64,000 nucleotides of DNA from Diplocarpon mali (GCA_024741835.1 JAENRP010000157.1:35719-99718), one strand, 5' to 3'. Counted from the stretch's first letter, positions 13,890 through 25,652 are shown. The notes: a model not told the origin generated them from the sequence alone. Made by a program: numbers and translations.

Positions 13890-13976
13890 AGAGCGAGAGT
13901 GCCTCATTATATATAATAAACTAGATGCTCCTGCTTATTCATTTCAGTTGTATCATTTGTACTTCGTATACTTGAC
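13890..13976 (-). promoter_or_regulatory. Conserved upstream block of secreted protein copy A
   Basis: About 87 bp matching 19704-19790, upstream of copy B, in the same position relative to the start codon. Shared words (+ strand) include AGCGAGAGTGC, ATGCTCCT[GA]CTTA and TTTGTACTTC[GA]TATACTTGA, with a TATA-like word between. It probably contains the core promoter. Confidence 0.65.
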
Positions 13977-16414
13977 CCTTGACCTTCAGGCAGTGTTGAT
14001 ACCTCTTCTACTTCTTATTTCTTATACTTTGTCGCAGGCTAATTTATGGATTTTCGCCACACGACAAATGGACATGTTTTTAGCGTATTTTCAGAGGGTT
14101 TTTACGTAAAGAAATTTTCTACTTCGTAAGTTGACACACCCAAATCAACACACGCCATCCACTCTTTTCAGTGAAATACCAATTCACCTGACACTTGAAG
14201 GGTACAATTTCCATGCTGCGAATATTCTTTGCTTGGATTTTTGAAATCGAGCCGACTTGACTCTCCCTGGCTTTTGATGAGGTTTGATCCAACTTGGGAC
14301 ACTTTTGAATAAATGGCCATTTACTATAAATGGTTTGCAGTAACTTGTAATCTTAGTGTTTGACAAGACAGGCTAATCAAGTATTGTTAGACTTCAAGTG
14401 CGAAACAAACATTCCCCCCTCCAATGAAAGTTGAATATAAAATTTTACGGGGCGCAAAGTAATCAAATATTTCTAATTGGTTATGCGCCCTTCCTTATTT
14501 CTTCAAATTCCAAGTCAGAATATGGTCCGTTTTAAGAACTAAGAGTAGATATAGAAATTTACAAACAGTACATAGTACATAGTTCGTAGTAGCGAGTAGT
14601 AACGGCTCGATTCAGTTGATATTTTTGACTGTGCCCCCTTGACGACTTCCCACATATGTTCCAGTTCTGCTCTCGTTCTCGTTCGATTTAACATTCAGTT
14701 AGATGGCTGCATGGTGAGACTTAGATTTGGCTATTCGGATCGGCTTCTGATTTGCAAATCGCTCTTGGTAGAATTTTTGTCATCCGATTGGTAGAAATCT
14801 TTGTGGAGGAGAAGCTAAACAGTGGAATTTATACTTTGGTACAGCGGGTGTCTTCTGTATGCTGTCAATTACAAGAATTTGGGAGTGGTTCACTTACATT
14901 ATCATTCGATAGTATCGCTCAAAGCTTCCTGAGTACCCCTTTTTTTCTTCCCTTGCCAGCAGTAGATGGTAAATTGAAAAACCTGCGAATCCTACCGTGA
15001 AGAAAAAGTTTTGGCAATTCAAAGAACTACGACTTATACGAATCGTAATTGAACTTCTATTCAATATGATAAATGGGTACTTTAATCCATCATCTGAAGA
15101 AAACAAATGCAGTATCAGGGGAGCGTTTCAGAAGTTATTGAGTAAAACTACAAAAGGAATTTGACCAGTAAGATCCATAGCTAATGATAGTGATTTAGAG
15201 ATTGTAGCTATCATATATATATGTATATATATATATATATATATATAAAATTTGCTTGGTTTTAGCCAAGTAGTTATAAGTAATCGTTTATACCCTAGTA
15301 AAAAGTGATAAGTACATATCGTATCAAGCATAGAACACATTCTACTATCTCTTATAGCCCGATATTTTTCCCATTTTCCGCCGACTAATTTTGGATACTG
15401 GTCAGCACGGATCCGATACGCAAGCTTGGCTCATGCAGTGTCATACTCTTTTTGCATCTAAAACAAGTATTATTTTTAGCTTTTAAGAGAGTGCATCAAC
15501 ATACCCCTTCCCCCAGTAAACTTGTGCGGTAAGCCGAGGCTCGTATCTATGCGAGACCCTTTTATCTAGTCACTCTTCTTTACTATACGTGCACCTGTCG
15601 GAGCACTAGAAGGCTGACATATGCGGTGTTTCTCATATCGGCGTTCTGACTACGGGGAGTCGGGGACTAGTAAGGGGAAGGATGAATTGACAATTAAACA
15701 ACTTAGGGCCTGTTTGATCTGGAGTCCCTCTTGGCGAATATCGAAAACAGAGGCCAGAAAAACAAATCTTTGATTGTCGAAATCTCCGAATGTTAACTAG
15801 TAATCACTCGATTTCAAAACTACTATGAAGACGTACTTCTATTCTAGATACCGAAAGTTGCGAGTGGTAAGAAGCTTTTTAGTATAGAGCTTCTCTAGCC
15901 ATGATATTCCCTTTATTTGATAACTTATAAACAACTCTAAACAAGTGGAAATATAACATTATGGTAAATTCATAGGATACTTGAATGGTAAACCAAGTTC
16001 ATTATTAGAGTATAATACATATTTTTGGTTCTCGACTCTCTCCATAGCAAGTAGCTAACATTACAAGGCTCACCCTATTATATAAAGAACTATTAGCGCG
16101 GATAAAATTTTCGGAATCAATGAACAACCTTTGGCACAGGTTTTAAAAATCGATATAACTTTTGTAGACAGAGAAATTGGTTATGAAATATCGTATTCCG
16201 AATTCAATTGAGCATTTGGACTAAATACTCGTTCTATTGCAAAATCAACTTTGAAAGTACTATTTTTCGAATTTCAGCTCCGGATAAAACGCACCCGTAC
16301 TATATATAGAGTAGAAATCTATATTTAAAGCTCTACCCTTACGAAAAAAGATAGCATTGCAAATTACCTACTTTATAGTAATATTACACTAGAACGCAGG
16401 AGACAACGACTCAA
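13977..16414. other. AT-rich gene-poor stretch
   Basis: Short AT-rich frames on both strands, with no family match, no plausible exon structure and no RNA gene that I could see. It probably includes decayed repeat sequence. Confidence 0.4.
15213..15247. repeat. (TA)n microsatellite
   Basis: An almost pure TA dinucleotide run with one TGTA interruption. Confidence 0.85.
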
Positions 16415-17445
16415 TATCTGGTAGACGACGACTCATTACCCATACGCGGTGTCCCTTACAAACCTGCAGACTCTTTAAGAGTTTGCAAAGCCGAGATTAA
16501 GTCCTTTCAATTATGAAACAATCAAACCCTAAGTTGAATGAAGCTAGAACTTTCGAAAACGTCGAAATGATAAATATTTCTCTCGACTATACTATATTTT
16601 TCAATAAATACCCTTTACTTTCGACCTCTACTTATACACTTTATAATTATTCAAATATATATCTATAATTAAAGGAACGGCTTAATAAAGGATGTAAAAG
16701 GGAAAAATGCAAGTTATAGTATATAAATAGGAAGAGGAAGAAGATGAGAAGGAATAGGATATCTTTTAATATTTTAATTTGAAGTCGATAAGAAAGGTTA
16801 TAACCAAGAGCTACTACTAAGTACTAAGACGCTTGATATTATTAAATAAATAACCGCTATTGGCTTTAAAGGCTTATCTTAAAATAGAGAACTTAAGGCA
16901 ATTCTATTTGTTAAGGCACCTTTCAACAATATACTAACTTAAAACTTGAAAGGAGTAACTATTAACTAAGATATAAGTTGGACTCTTATCTGAGTATAAC
17001 GACGCAGAACCGCCGGTGTTGCGCGATTAAGTATGGTAGCAAGAGTAGGTGCAAAGGCGTATTCTATAGGTCTAATACAAAGAAAACGAAGAAGTTGGAG
17101 AGTTGTTGTATAGATAGTCTCCCTACTTCAGATAAACTAACTAGAGGCCCTATTGCCTATTCCTATAATATTACACAAGCATATACCTAGAACACCTAGT
17201 TAAAGTAGAATCTGGAGTATCCCAGTTCTGTATATATGCCTCAAAACTATAAACGCCATTACTCCGTAGTGCCATCGTGACACTAAGGAATTAACAATCA
17301 TTGGTATAATTGACTAAATATTAAAGATATATGGAGTTTTTAGGCTAGTTTCTAGGTTATTTTCTCCTTATATATAAATCCGACTATAGCGTTTCCCGCT
17401 TATAATATTTATCTTAGAACTAATATATTATATCAAAAGGGAAAA
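16415..17445 (+). repeat. Degenerate hairpin repeat, copy 1
   Basis: Starts near GACGACGACTCATTACCC, then ACGCGGTGTCCCTTACAAACC, a near-palindrome (GCAGACTCTT-TA-AGAGTTTGC) and CCGAGATTAAGTCC. Related blocks begin at about 17446 and 18116, and one lies inverted at 41.5 kb. Its right end (GTTTCCCGCTTATAA, then TCTTAGAACTAATAT) resembles the far end of the 41-kb copy. Strongly AT-rich and without a coding frame of note. The TE class is unknown. Confidence 0.6.
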
Positions 17446-18115
17446 AAAACTACCTAATACCTATACGCAGTATCTCATACGAATCTATACTATTCTGATA
17501 AATATGAAAAGCTGAGATTAAGTGCTTTCAACTGCGGAGTACTGAATCTGAAGTTAATGAAGCCTGAACTTTTTAAAATCATCAAAATAAAAATTTCAAG
17601 TTTAGAGACAAGCCTTTTTTTCATATAAAATACTATGTCAATTTGAACTATAAAATGTAAGAGAAGAAAGCTATAGTCGAAAATGGTAGAAGGAGAAACT
17701 ATTATCAAAGATTCTTGAATTTAGTATCTAATCTGTTATACTTATGAAGGACTCTGATTTCTTGAGATAAAAGTTTAGCTTATAAGTTAGTTACCCTTTA
17801 TTCCGTTTAAGTCTTATGTGAGCAAATTCTTAAAAACGTGTTTGAATAGATAGGGTTTCTTTAGGTTCCTTACCTTGAGATGAGCAATCTTTATCAATAT
17901 CAGGTATTTATTTTATTATATTGAGAATCTTGCTAAGTAGCAGCGGCCATTAACTGTGACCCTTTTGATTACGCTTTTCGCTTTCGAAGATGGATATTTT
18001 AAAAGAAATCTTCAAAATTCAGGGTTAGTCTTTGAAATATCTTTTCCTTTCCCTTTTCTTCTTATACTACAACTAGCCTCATTCTCTTTACATTTGCTAT
18101 TAGGCCCTTTTTTAG
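17446..18115 (+). repeat. Degenerate hairpin repeat, copy 2 (partial)
   Basis: Begins ACCTAATACCTATACGCAGTATCTCATACGAA, matching the head of copy 1 after many C-to-T/G-to-A changes, and keeps GCTGAGATTAAGTGCTTTCAA. It abuts copy 1 head to tail. The 3' half is poorly conserved. Confidence 0.5.
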
Positions 18116-18800
18116 AGAGGCGATGACTTCACACCTGTACGCGGTGTCTGCTACAAACCTGCCAATTGTATTAAAGAGTTTACAAAGCCAACATTGTCCT
18201 TGTATTTGCAAAATATGAGGCCCTAAGTTAACAAAGCCAGAAATTTTAAACAGCTTCAAACCAAACAAACGTATATATGTATATTTTATAATCAATCTTT
18301 ATTTTTGAAATTTGATTGTTTACTAAAGAATTGCTAATATACATATCTATAGTTAAAGAAAAGGCATAATACTCAATATAAAATGGAATAAGGCAAGTTA
18401 TAATAAGTAAAGAAAGGAAGAGAGAAAAGGATATGTTTTAAAGCCTCATAAATTTGAATAATTATTCAAAAGCTGAAGTCAATTAGAAGAATTATAATTA
18501 ATAGTCACCACTAAATAACTAAACGCCTAATATAACTTCATAAGTAGTAGTATTAGCAACAAGGGCTTATTCTAGGATAAGGAACCTAAGCCGATTCTTT
18601 TTATCTAAGCCCTTTTAAAAACTTACCTGTACAAGACTGAAAGAGACTAAATTTTAACTAAGGTATAAACTATAGTCACTTATAAATATACTAAATTTAA
18701 GGAATTTTTACACTTATTTCTCCTTACACCAAATTTGGCCGTAGATTTTTCTCCTTGTATGATATAATTTAAAACTCATATAACATACTATTTGAAAAAA
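18116..18800 (+). repeat. Degenerate hairpin repeat, copy 3
   Basis: Begins GCGATGACTTCACACCTGTACGCGGTGTCTGCTACAAACC. The later part parallels copy 1: both have a TATCTATA-TTAAAG word, a CAAGTTATA block and a purine-rich GGAAGAG stretch in the same order. Confidence 0.55.
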
Positions 18801-19323
18801 GTACATCAAAGTGGAACGGATTGACTATAGCATATTACTTACTATGTTCGTGTAAAAGTTAGCCTTAGGAACTACAAGTTAACCTAAGTTGGCAGGTAGC
18901 TCTGGTTGGATCTCTTTTGGTTCCTTGGATAATATTCGACTATATTCTTTGGTATGGTAGTACATAAGATATTTATTGTCTGACTGCCTTATTGAAGAAT
19001 CAAGCCTCTCTCAGTGTGATGGTAGACCGCGCTGCCCCAACTGCCCCATCCCTCTTGCCACTACTAGCCCCTAAATTGACATGAAGGCCGAGGATCTCTA
19101 TGGTTGTACAGCGATGATATATTGCACCCTGTCGACAAGGAGTTTCCCAATATCCAGTTTAAAATATAAGAATAGTCTATCAATGTACGCTACTCTTGCA
19201 GTCAGCATTGGCTCAATGTTTCTACTGTTATTATCATTGGTTTGCTAGGAAAGTTTGATACTATTATGAAAAGATAAAATACTTCGTTGCTGTTCCGCAG
19301 TACTGCCTTGCGGCCAGTTATTC
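18801..19323. other. AT-rich stretch downstream of secreted protein copy B
   Basis: No frame with a recognisable product. It holds the 3' flank of the gene at 19324. Confidence 0.4.
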
Positions 19324-19581
19324 TTATGTGCAGCAGATAACATATGTGCATAGACTATCAAGGGTCTTGTTGAAGCAGCTTTCTTCGTTGGCCAGAGTAA
19401 CTTCTGAGTTGAAACTTTGGGTATATTCCAGCGGACAGAGCGTATGATCGTACTTGCAGAAGAGGTTTTCGCCTATAGCACATCGGGCATGAATCTTTGC
19501 TGCATGAAACGTGCATTGTGCCGTAGACACAGATGCTACAGCAAGGATAGTAGCTATAATGAAAAAAGCAAAGAATTGCAT
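19324..19581 (-). CDS. Small secreted cysteine-rich protein, copy B
   Basis: An intronless 85-aa frame from the ATG at 19581; the frame opens five codons earlier, but only with a TTG. Residues 1-21 (MQFFAFFIIATILAVASVSTA) are a signal peptide beginning MQF like copy A. Eight cysteines are spaced C-x10-C-x7-C-x6-C-x19-C-x8-C-x4-CC, the same pattern as copy A within one residue in two gaps. Both share NEE[TS]C before the fifth Cys and both end in Cys-Cys plus one residue. It has the same orientation as copy A, 5.5 kb away, with the repeat cluster in between. Divergence in the mature part is high while the cysteine frame is kept, which fits an old duplication under selection. Confidence 0.8.
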   Translation of the reverse strand: MQFFAFFIIATILAVASVSTAQCTFHAAKIHARCAIGENLFCKYDHTLCPLEYTQSFNSEVTLANEESCFNKTLDSLCTYVICCT

Positions 19582-19703
19582 TGAAGAAAGAAGCAAATAA
19601 TCAAATGTAGTGTTTTGACTAGAGTGAACGGAGATAGATTAAGCGTTTGTGTTGAATGATAACTATTTCAAATAGTGGTGATGATGGTGCAGTGGCCCTG
19701 CAG

Positions 19704-19790
19704 ACAGCGAGAGTGCTTGTTTATATACAATGAAATACATGCTCCTACTTACCTGTCTTGGTTGAATTATTTGTACTTCATATACTTGAA
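19704..19790 (-). promoter_or_regulatory. Conserved upstream block of secreted protein copy B
   Basis: Matches 13890-13976 upstream of copy A (see that entry). A TATA-like word is at 19721-19728, about 140 bp from the ATG. Confidence 0.65.
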
Positions 19791-20841
19791 ACAATAGTTA
19801 GTCATTTTATCTTCAACTTCTTAATTATGAAAAGAATTACGTGTACTACATTGGTACTGAGGTACAACTACACAGTACAGCGAGTATCCTTTTTTTCTAT
19901 CAACAAGGAGCTCCCTGAAAACTTGTTTACAATACTATTGCATATAATTCTTTGATTTCTAGATAGAAACGAGCAATAAGAAGATCAGAATACACTTATG
20001 ATATCCCTTACTCCAGCAGCGACGAATTTTCACGTTTGTCTTAGTACTATGTTTGATTTGTAAGGGAAATGTTTAATTGGGAAAAGATAGGAGACCAAAG
20101 GTAGCCGCTGTACTCCTTTTTTTTTCCTGCGTACAGTGGATCGAAATATCCACTTTCCATACTCCATACTTTAAAGTAGTAAATTAAATGCAAATGCTAA
20201 ATGCTGTACGCTAGAGATTTTTTTGATACGTGATCCACTATCTTCGAACAAAGAGGATATCAAGCAGTCCATTTCTTCAACTTTAGGGTTTGAAGCATCT
20301 GGTTATTTCTCCGAATAATGCAAACTCTCAATTCTCAGCGGAATTGAATGGGTTTTAAATGTACTATGTGCGAAATTGATACAAAATTTTATACATATGT
20401 ATATATTAGAGTTTACTTGAGAGCTTGGCGGGCGGGAAAACGAATTATCTTAACCTAATCTAAAGTTTCCTTACCAAGGCTTATACAGTAGAGCACGTAT
20501 TAACGACTCCATTTCCAAGATATTTTTTACATACGCGGCGTTGTATTTGTTCGTAGGTCGCGCGACTTCATCAAGTTTGCACGCTATCACGATACACGGA
20601 ACATTTTCTATTTCTCTGAGTATACTCAGTTTCGCCTTGACGCCCAGCAAGTGCTGCAAGTAACTTTTCAGGCATATATTTACTTGCTTTCGCCCAAGGC
20701 GTAGGACATATATCGTCAGTCTTGATTGTATGCATATGAAGATCAATAAATCTATACTAGTAATTAGTAGCATTATGATACAGTCTATCTTAGTAATAGT
20801 GAGTTCTTTTTTCGGTTCTTGCAGTTAGCTATATATGCAGA
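19791..20841. other. AT-rich stretch with one unsupported open frame
   Basis: A 100-codon frame at 20471-20773 (-) starts with a hydrophobic segment. It shows no family match, and I cannot decide whether it belongs to the frame at 20842-21159. Confidence 0.35.
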
Positions 20842-21159
20842 TTATAGGAAATCTTCACTCTTCACAATACGCAGCTTGCGGATTTTATGGATGGGGCATG
20901 GAAAATAATGTTTCCAAATGATCAAGGCATAAGATATAATTAATCTATTTCCATCAGATAGATAGTACTTCGTCGCGGACAAAACAAACACCACATTGCA
21001 TAGTATCAATGCAAAGAGGATTGCACGCGCGTTTGCAAGGTCAAAGTTACTTTCATGCGGTGTTTCTTTGGCTTCAACGACATACTTCTGGGGTTCCTTG
21101 ACGGATAACCACCAGGTGGAAAGGACATGCCACCACCTATATGAAAACTGTGATTTCAT
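20842..21159 (-). CDS. Hypothetical protein with one membrane segment
   Basis: A 105-aa frame from an ATG at 21159. A hydrophobic segment at about residues 50-68 (ILFALILCNVVFVLSA) is followed by a basic tail (HKIRKLRIVKSEDFL). It is unrecognised. Just upstream at 21263 an ATG opens a short hydrophobic frame (MTSSLITVLVAIVIIS) that could be a separate first exon, but no convincing intron joins them. It may be a decayed gene, as the surroundings are AT-rich. Confidence 0.3.
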   Translation of the reverse strand: MKSQFSYRWWHVLSTWWLSVKEPQKYVVEAKETPHESNFDLANARAILFALILCNVVFVLSATKYYLSDGNRLIISYALIIWKHYFPCPIHKIRKLRIVKSEDFL

Positions 21160-21263
21160 CACTGGTCCCTCATTCTCTCATGAATTTCTCTGGATACTGC
21201 GACACTTGGAGCCCTTTGATATAATCACTATAGCAACAAGAACCGTTATTAGAGAAGAAGTCA

Positions 21264-24200
21264 TTTAACGATGTGGATCAGGTCAGCAGTTTGCTTGACT
21301 GATCCTGTGCAGGTTCAAGTCCGTATCCGATTTCATTCCTCCGCTCTGTGACTCGACGTAGTGTCTATTGTAGAATCGATGCCTTCTCTTTAATGGAGCC
21401 GTCGAATCTTGCTCTCTTACACTACGGCGGAGCAAAATCAGGGCGGAGGCAGCATCAGAGGCAGAATTACACTGCAGATGCTGTTTTTTCCAGATTTGCA
21501 CAAGCGCAATAGCTATCAATACTATCACACTATGAGACTTGCTACATGAGCAGAACGCCCTGGAGAAGAGCTAATTTCAAAATCAAGGCTCGGACCATGA
21601 CCTGGAAAGACCCTGCCAAAATGCTGTGATTTACAGTACAACACAGGCGCTTTCAACCTCCTAACTAGAGGAGCCATATCCGCCAAACTTGAACCAAACC
21701 ATCCACATCACACAAAATGCTCTGTAGACACTCAGAGAAGAGCTTCTTAATTGATTCATGTCTTTTTTTTTAGAAGTATGGAAGTCCTAGCCCTCATGTG
21801 TGGTGAGACCATGATCTGAAGCAAGCTAGACATGATTGCGTATCACAAAAGATGCTGAAGGACTTGCACCAACAGAGACAGGGAGGGAGTTCATCTAACA
21901 TGGCCATATAGCGTGACTGTAGAACCCGAGCACTTGGCCGAGAATAATAGGCGGTAACATGCTTCTGTACATTTCTCAAAGGGCTATGCCAGAGTCAGCG
22001 TACCTCAGCACCCACCAAATAGCCGCTTCTGCTACCCTCCAGCGCTTCAAGCATAAAATTCAGAGTCAGTAGTTCGCAGGTTGGCTAGTTGGTAGTGAAA
22101 CTAGCTTGAGTGTTGGAAAGCTCCCGCTTGATTAGTGTTTGATAGCTAATATAGGTATGTGTTTAAAGAAAGGAGTTCCTGCTAGGCAAAATTGAACAGA
22201 ATTTCTCTTCTATGCAATTATTGACACATGACTGTAGCACGTAGATTTACAGACAGCCTGTAAAGATTCTGATAACTTATAATAGCCCGTCATGTTTGTC
22301 TTTTAGTCTGTGACACAATGTCAAATACATAAGTAATGTAACCTGATATCGAAACTTTGGTTCTGAGTCTATCTTTGGGAACATAAATTTTGCCACTTAT
22401 GTATTAGGTGGAAAGAAGCTGATAGACAGTAGAGCTGCTGAAGGGCTAATCTGCTGACCAAGTTGTCAATCAAGGTTAGACTCCGCATTGTTATCACAGC
22501 CTGGTTCTACGGGTTTCTGATTTGAAAACTGTGAGCTGGCCTATTAGCAAGCTCAGACACCGCATACATACAAGCTAAACTTAGAGAATAAGAAGAATTT
22601 CTATGTAATGCTTCATAGGAAAAGATATCGAATAATAAAGCACTCACCGAAAATCAACATCTCAGTGATATAAAAACATAACATTGTCCTATTGGTATGT
22701 ACCTGGTCATTTGACTTTATAATCTTTCTAAGCACAAAGGCAAGATCAAAGTTCATTCTGACTACGCTGGATCTTCTTTCCTTGCTGATGCCAAATAGAG
22801 GTCGACCGACAATTCTCAAAGATGCCTAACCTACCCCCCAAAGCCGAGACAGATCTCGAAGCAAAGCTTCAGGAACGCATACTGCTAATATGATCCAAGC
22901 TCGGCTTGATATTGTCACAAAAGAGAAGCAGTGGGCAGGGAAAATCCCAAGGGTTCCCAAGCTCAGACCATGGAGTCTAGCTTAGTAGATATTCGACATG
23001 ATGCTTTTGCTATCGCAGTGGAGACCTGATACAAATCAAGATCACAAGGAGAGAAGAGAGAGTATCAAAGTATGAAAGCTGCTAAAGAGCAGGGTAAAGA
23101 GTCCCCTTTCATCCCCGCCTATCATCCGCAGCCTGATAAGTCATCAGTGTTGTAAAACCAAGCTAGCATGCCCAAAATGTAAAATCTACTACATGGATAT
23201 GATGTACAGCAACGCAAATACGACAAATTCGTAATGTAGCCGAGAGAACAGCGCTATATTGCTATGCCAATACCCTTATCTCTGATTAGAAACGGTGCCT
23301 TCTTCATGAGCTACGAAGAGCAAAGCGCACAACAACCCAATGGACGCTTGTAACTTCCCAGAACCATCGGAGGAGCTTTTCACTTCATTGGCACCTGCCC
23401 AAATTGCAAGTTGCCTGAGATGCTGTGTCATTACAAGCTCTCCAAACGCGATACTTTCGTATATAAATTTCTAAATATCTGCCGAAGAATGCTTGTCATA
23501 CAATTCCTCTCTTACAGTGTCGTATACAAAGTTGAGTGCAGCCCTTCGCAAGCGACTCGTTGGTGTTTACTTTCCGTGAAATCCCCTTCAAACATCCCCA
23601 GTGCGGCAAGGCGAAGCCTCTCGGCTCTGGTGACATCCATAAAGACGTTTTAATGATATACAGAACAGGTGAACTCCAGTGCAGGTAGATGAACTCCTGT
23701 TTACCTCCACGGTGTCTCATCCACAACTAGCTTATCAGTTACTATTATGGTCTCTAGAGCCTTATTCTGGTTAGCTTTAGTCATCGCATGAGCTTGAGGT
23801 AGGTATAGATGGTATAGATTTTAAATTCTTGTCAAGTGTCTTCAGGTCTTGGCTAGAGGGGCAGGTTTTTTGGGATCGTGCCTTGGATCACGGTCCTAGA
23901 TGCTTCCAACCGGAAGAAAATGGAGCGGAGCTAGCCTAGTTTACCTATCAAGATGGCAATCTAATACCCATCAATCCGTTAATTTCAAAGTATATTCTTC
24001 GAATGGTAGGTTCATAGCAGGATCTGTCACAGATTTCAAGATATTCGTAATCTCTTATTTACTCTGAGCAAGCATCAAGATAGATCTAGCATCCAACTAT
24101 TTGCTATTCGCTTTGACGTATCTTAACTAGCTCTTTATTGCATTGCAGAGAATTTATTCATTTTTACGTAGGAAAGAATCGATGATCCGCTACTTACAGC

Positions 24201-24269
24201 CTCAGATGCCAGTACCGAAGCTGTTGCAACACTGGCAAGCATTGATGTGCTTGCTTACATTAACAAAAT
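21264..24269. other. Gene-poor region with possible gene fragments
   Basis: Scattered short frames. At about 23520-23655 (-) a stretch reading VFMDVTRAERLRLAALGMFE looks coding but ends in a stop and has no visible continuation; I take it as a fragment of a decayed gene of unknown kind. Around 22820 an ATG frame of about 27 codons also ends in a stop. No RNA gene was seen. Confidence 0.4.
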
Positions 24270-24438
24270 TGTCGTGCTGTATTTAGAGGTGGATTCTCAG
24301 TGGTGGCAGAAGCTTGTCAAATTCTACTCTAACTGTATATCTGAGCTCCCTTTATAGAAGTGCTCCGTGGCCACTTCAGGGGTACATTACATAAGCTAGT
24401 CCTTAGATGCCTTAGTGCCTGAGGCTCCTTATGGCGCA
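24270..24438 (-). repeat. 3' LTR of family I copia
   Basis: 169 bp, TGTCGTGCTG...ATGGCGCA on the + strand; four C/T differences from the other LTR. Confidence 0.92.
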
Positions 24439-24453
24439 ACACACCCCCTAGGT
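24439..24453 (-). other. Polypurine tract of family I copia
   Basis: On the minus strand ACCTAGGGGGTGTGT lies directly before the 3' LTR. The same 15 bases sit in the same place in the small LTR element at 63617-63631. Confidence 0.75.
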
Positions 24454-24727
24454 GAGAAGCAGCTCCTAGCTGGGCTCAGCTATAACTAGCGCCAGATCTA
24501 GTATATAAGACTCCCTTATTATACTCCTTAGCTTTTAAAATAATGAAAATTGCTTGACAAAGCTGTAATGAATGAAAGAGGGAGCGCGTTCTAGGTGCTT
24601 CCTCTATAGAATAGAAGCTAAATCAGGTGATAAAGGAAAGTCAACAAAGGCAGCGCGCTTATAAAAGTACGCGTTTTTCCCCTATGAAGCTTTCCTTCCT
24701 TATACTTCTTTAAATAATTACTTTAAA

Positions 24728-25652
24728 ATGGAAAACAGCAATAATAACTCTGAGGAGCGCCCTACTGGGGCTACTACTGTAAGCTTCCTGATCGTGCTCC
24801 CTTACTCCTGCTAAAGACTTATAGCGAAGTCGTCGTGCTCGAATACAGCTTGGAGCTTCTCGGCGCGGCAGATAGCAGGAGGATGATAACGCGCCTGAGA
24901 CGTTCGACGTGGTGACACCCCTAAGAGGGAGCGCGCCTCCTCCCCTCCCCGCCACCCCCTAGGCCGTGGTTCCTAGAACACCGGCGGTCCCCTCCGCAGC
25001 TCCCTCCTCTTGTCGCAAGCTAGAGCAGGGGCTGATGAGGAATATATCGTGTGAGGGGTGCGTTCGGAGCTTTCTAGCTGGGAAGTCGGCTGGCGTATGC
25101 TTCAATAGCACGGTGGGAGTACGCTGCTTTCGTTGTGCGAAGGGAGGCTACGCGTGCTAGGAGCTTCCTGTCGGCGCCTTAGAGGCGTGGGAAGACTACG
25201 TGTTCTTATTAGAGGAGAACGATAGTGACGCCGCGGTACGTTCTCAAGCTCCCTTTAGGTGGTTTGCCACTAATAAGTAGTTCAGGGCCTCGCCGCTACT
25301 AAGAGGAAGGTGAGAGAGGAGCTTCGAAAGGCGCGCTGGAGAGAGATAGAGGAGGTGGTATTGTCGGAGGGTAAGTTATTATAAGCTTTCTCGTACTATA
25401 GCTAATAGCTTCCTAGAACTAATGGCTCAGGAGCTCCCGCCGCCGCCGATTATAGCACCTCTTAGCCTCGCTGCCCGCCTTACAGAGGCTTTTGAGGCTC
25501 TTGCGGCTGCTCCTGTTGTTGCTCCCAGCGTTGCTTCCGGCGTTGCTCCCTAGGCGGCTCCTAGGGCTGCGCTACCGGAGGAGTCGGTTGCTTCTCGGCG
25601 GGGACGCGCCCTTATGTTGTTTGCGGAGCTATTAGAGGTTTTGATTATCTAA
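24728..25652 (+). pseudogene. Spliced antisense gene inside family I copia (zinc-finger-like protein)
   Basis: On the strand opposite gag-pol, four exons (24728-24778, 24825-25235, 25286-25370, 25417-25652) join with perfect phase across three introns of 46, 50 and 46 nt. Donors are GTAAGC, GTACGT and GTAAGT; branch-like words are GCTAA, ACTAAT and GCTAAT; acceptors are TAG, CAG and TAG. The product is about 260 aa: a Pro-rich N-terminal part, then C-x2-C-x11-C-x8-C-x2-C-x6-C (about residues 95-130), an acidic patch, a basic helix (KRKVREELRKARW) and a Pro/Ala-rich end. It has four in-frame stops, all TAG, as expected from RIP of CAG, so it is called a pseudogene in this copy. The gene lies wholly between the pol end and the 3' LTR. 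Family unknown; the cysteine motif suggests nucleic-acid binding (inference). Confidence 0.7.

Noticed and set aside
19582..19596. Five extra N-terminal codons for secreted protein copy B
   Set aside because: The upstream codon is TTG; the ATG at 19581 aligns with the start of copy A.
21240..21330. Possible tRNA on + (word GGTTCAAGTCC)
   Set aside because: The T-arm bases do not pair and no 7-bp acceptor stem can be formed.
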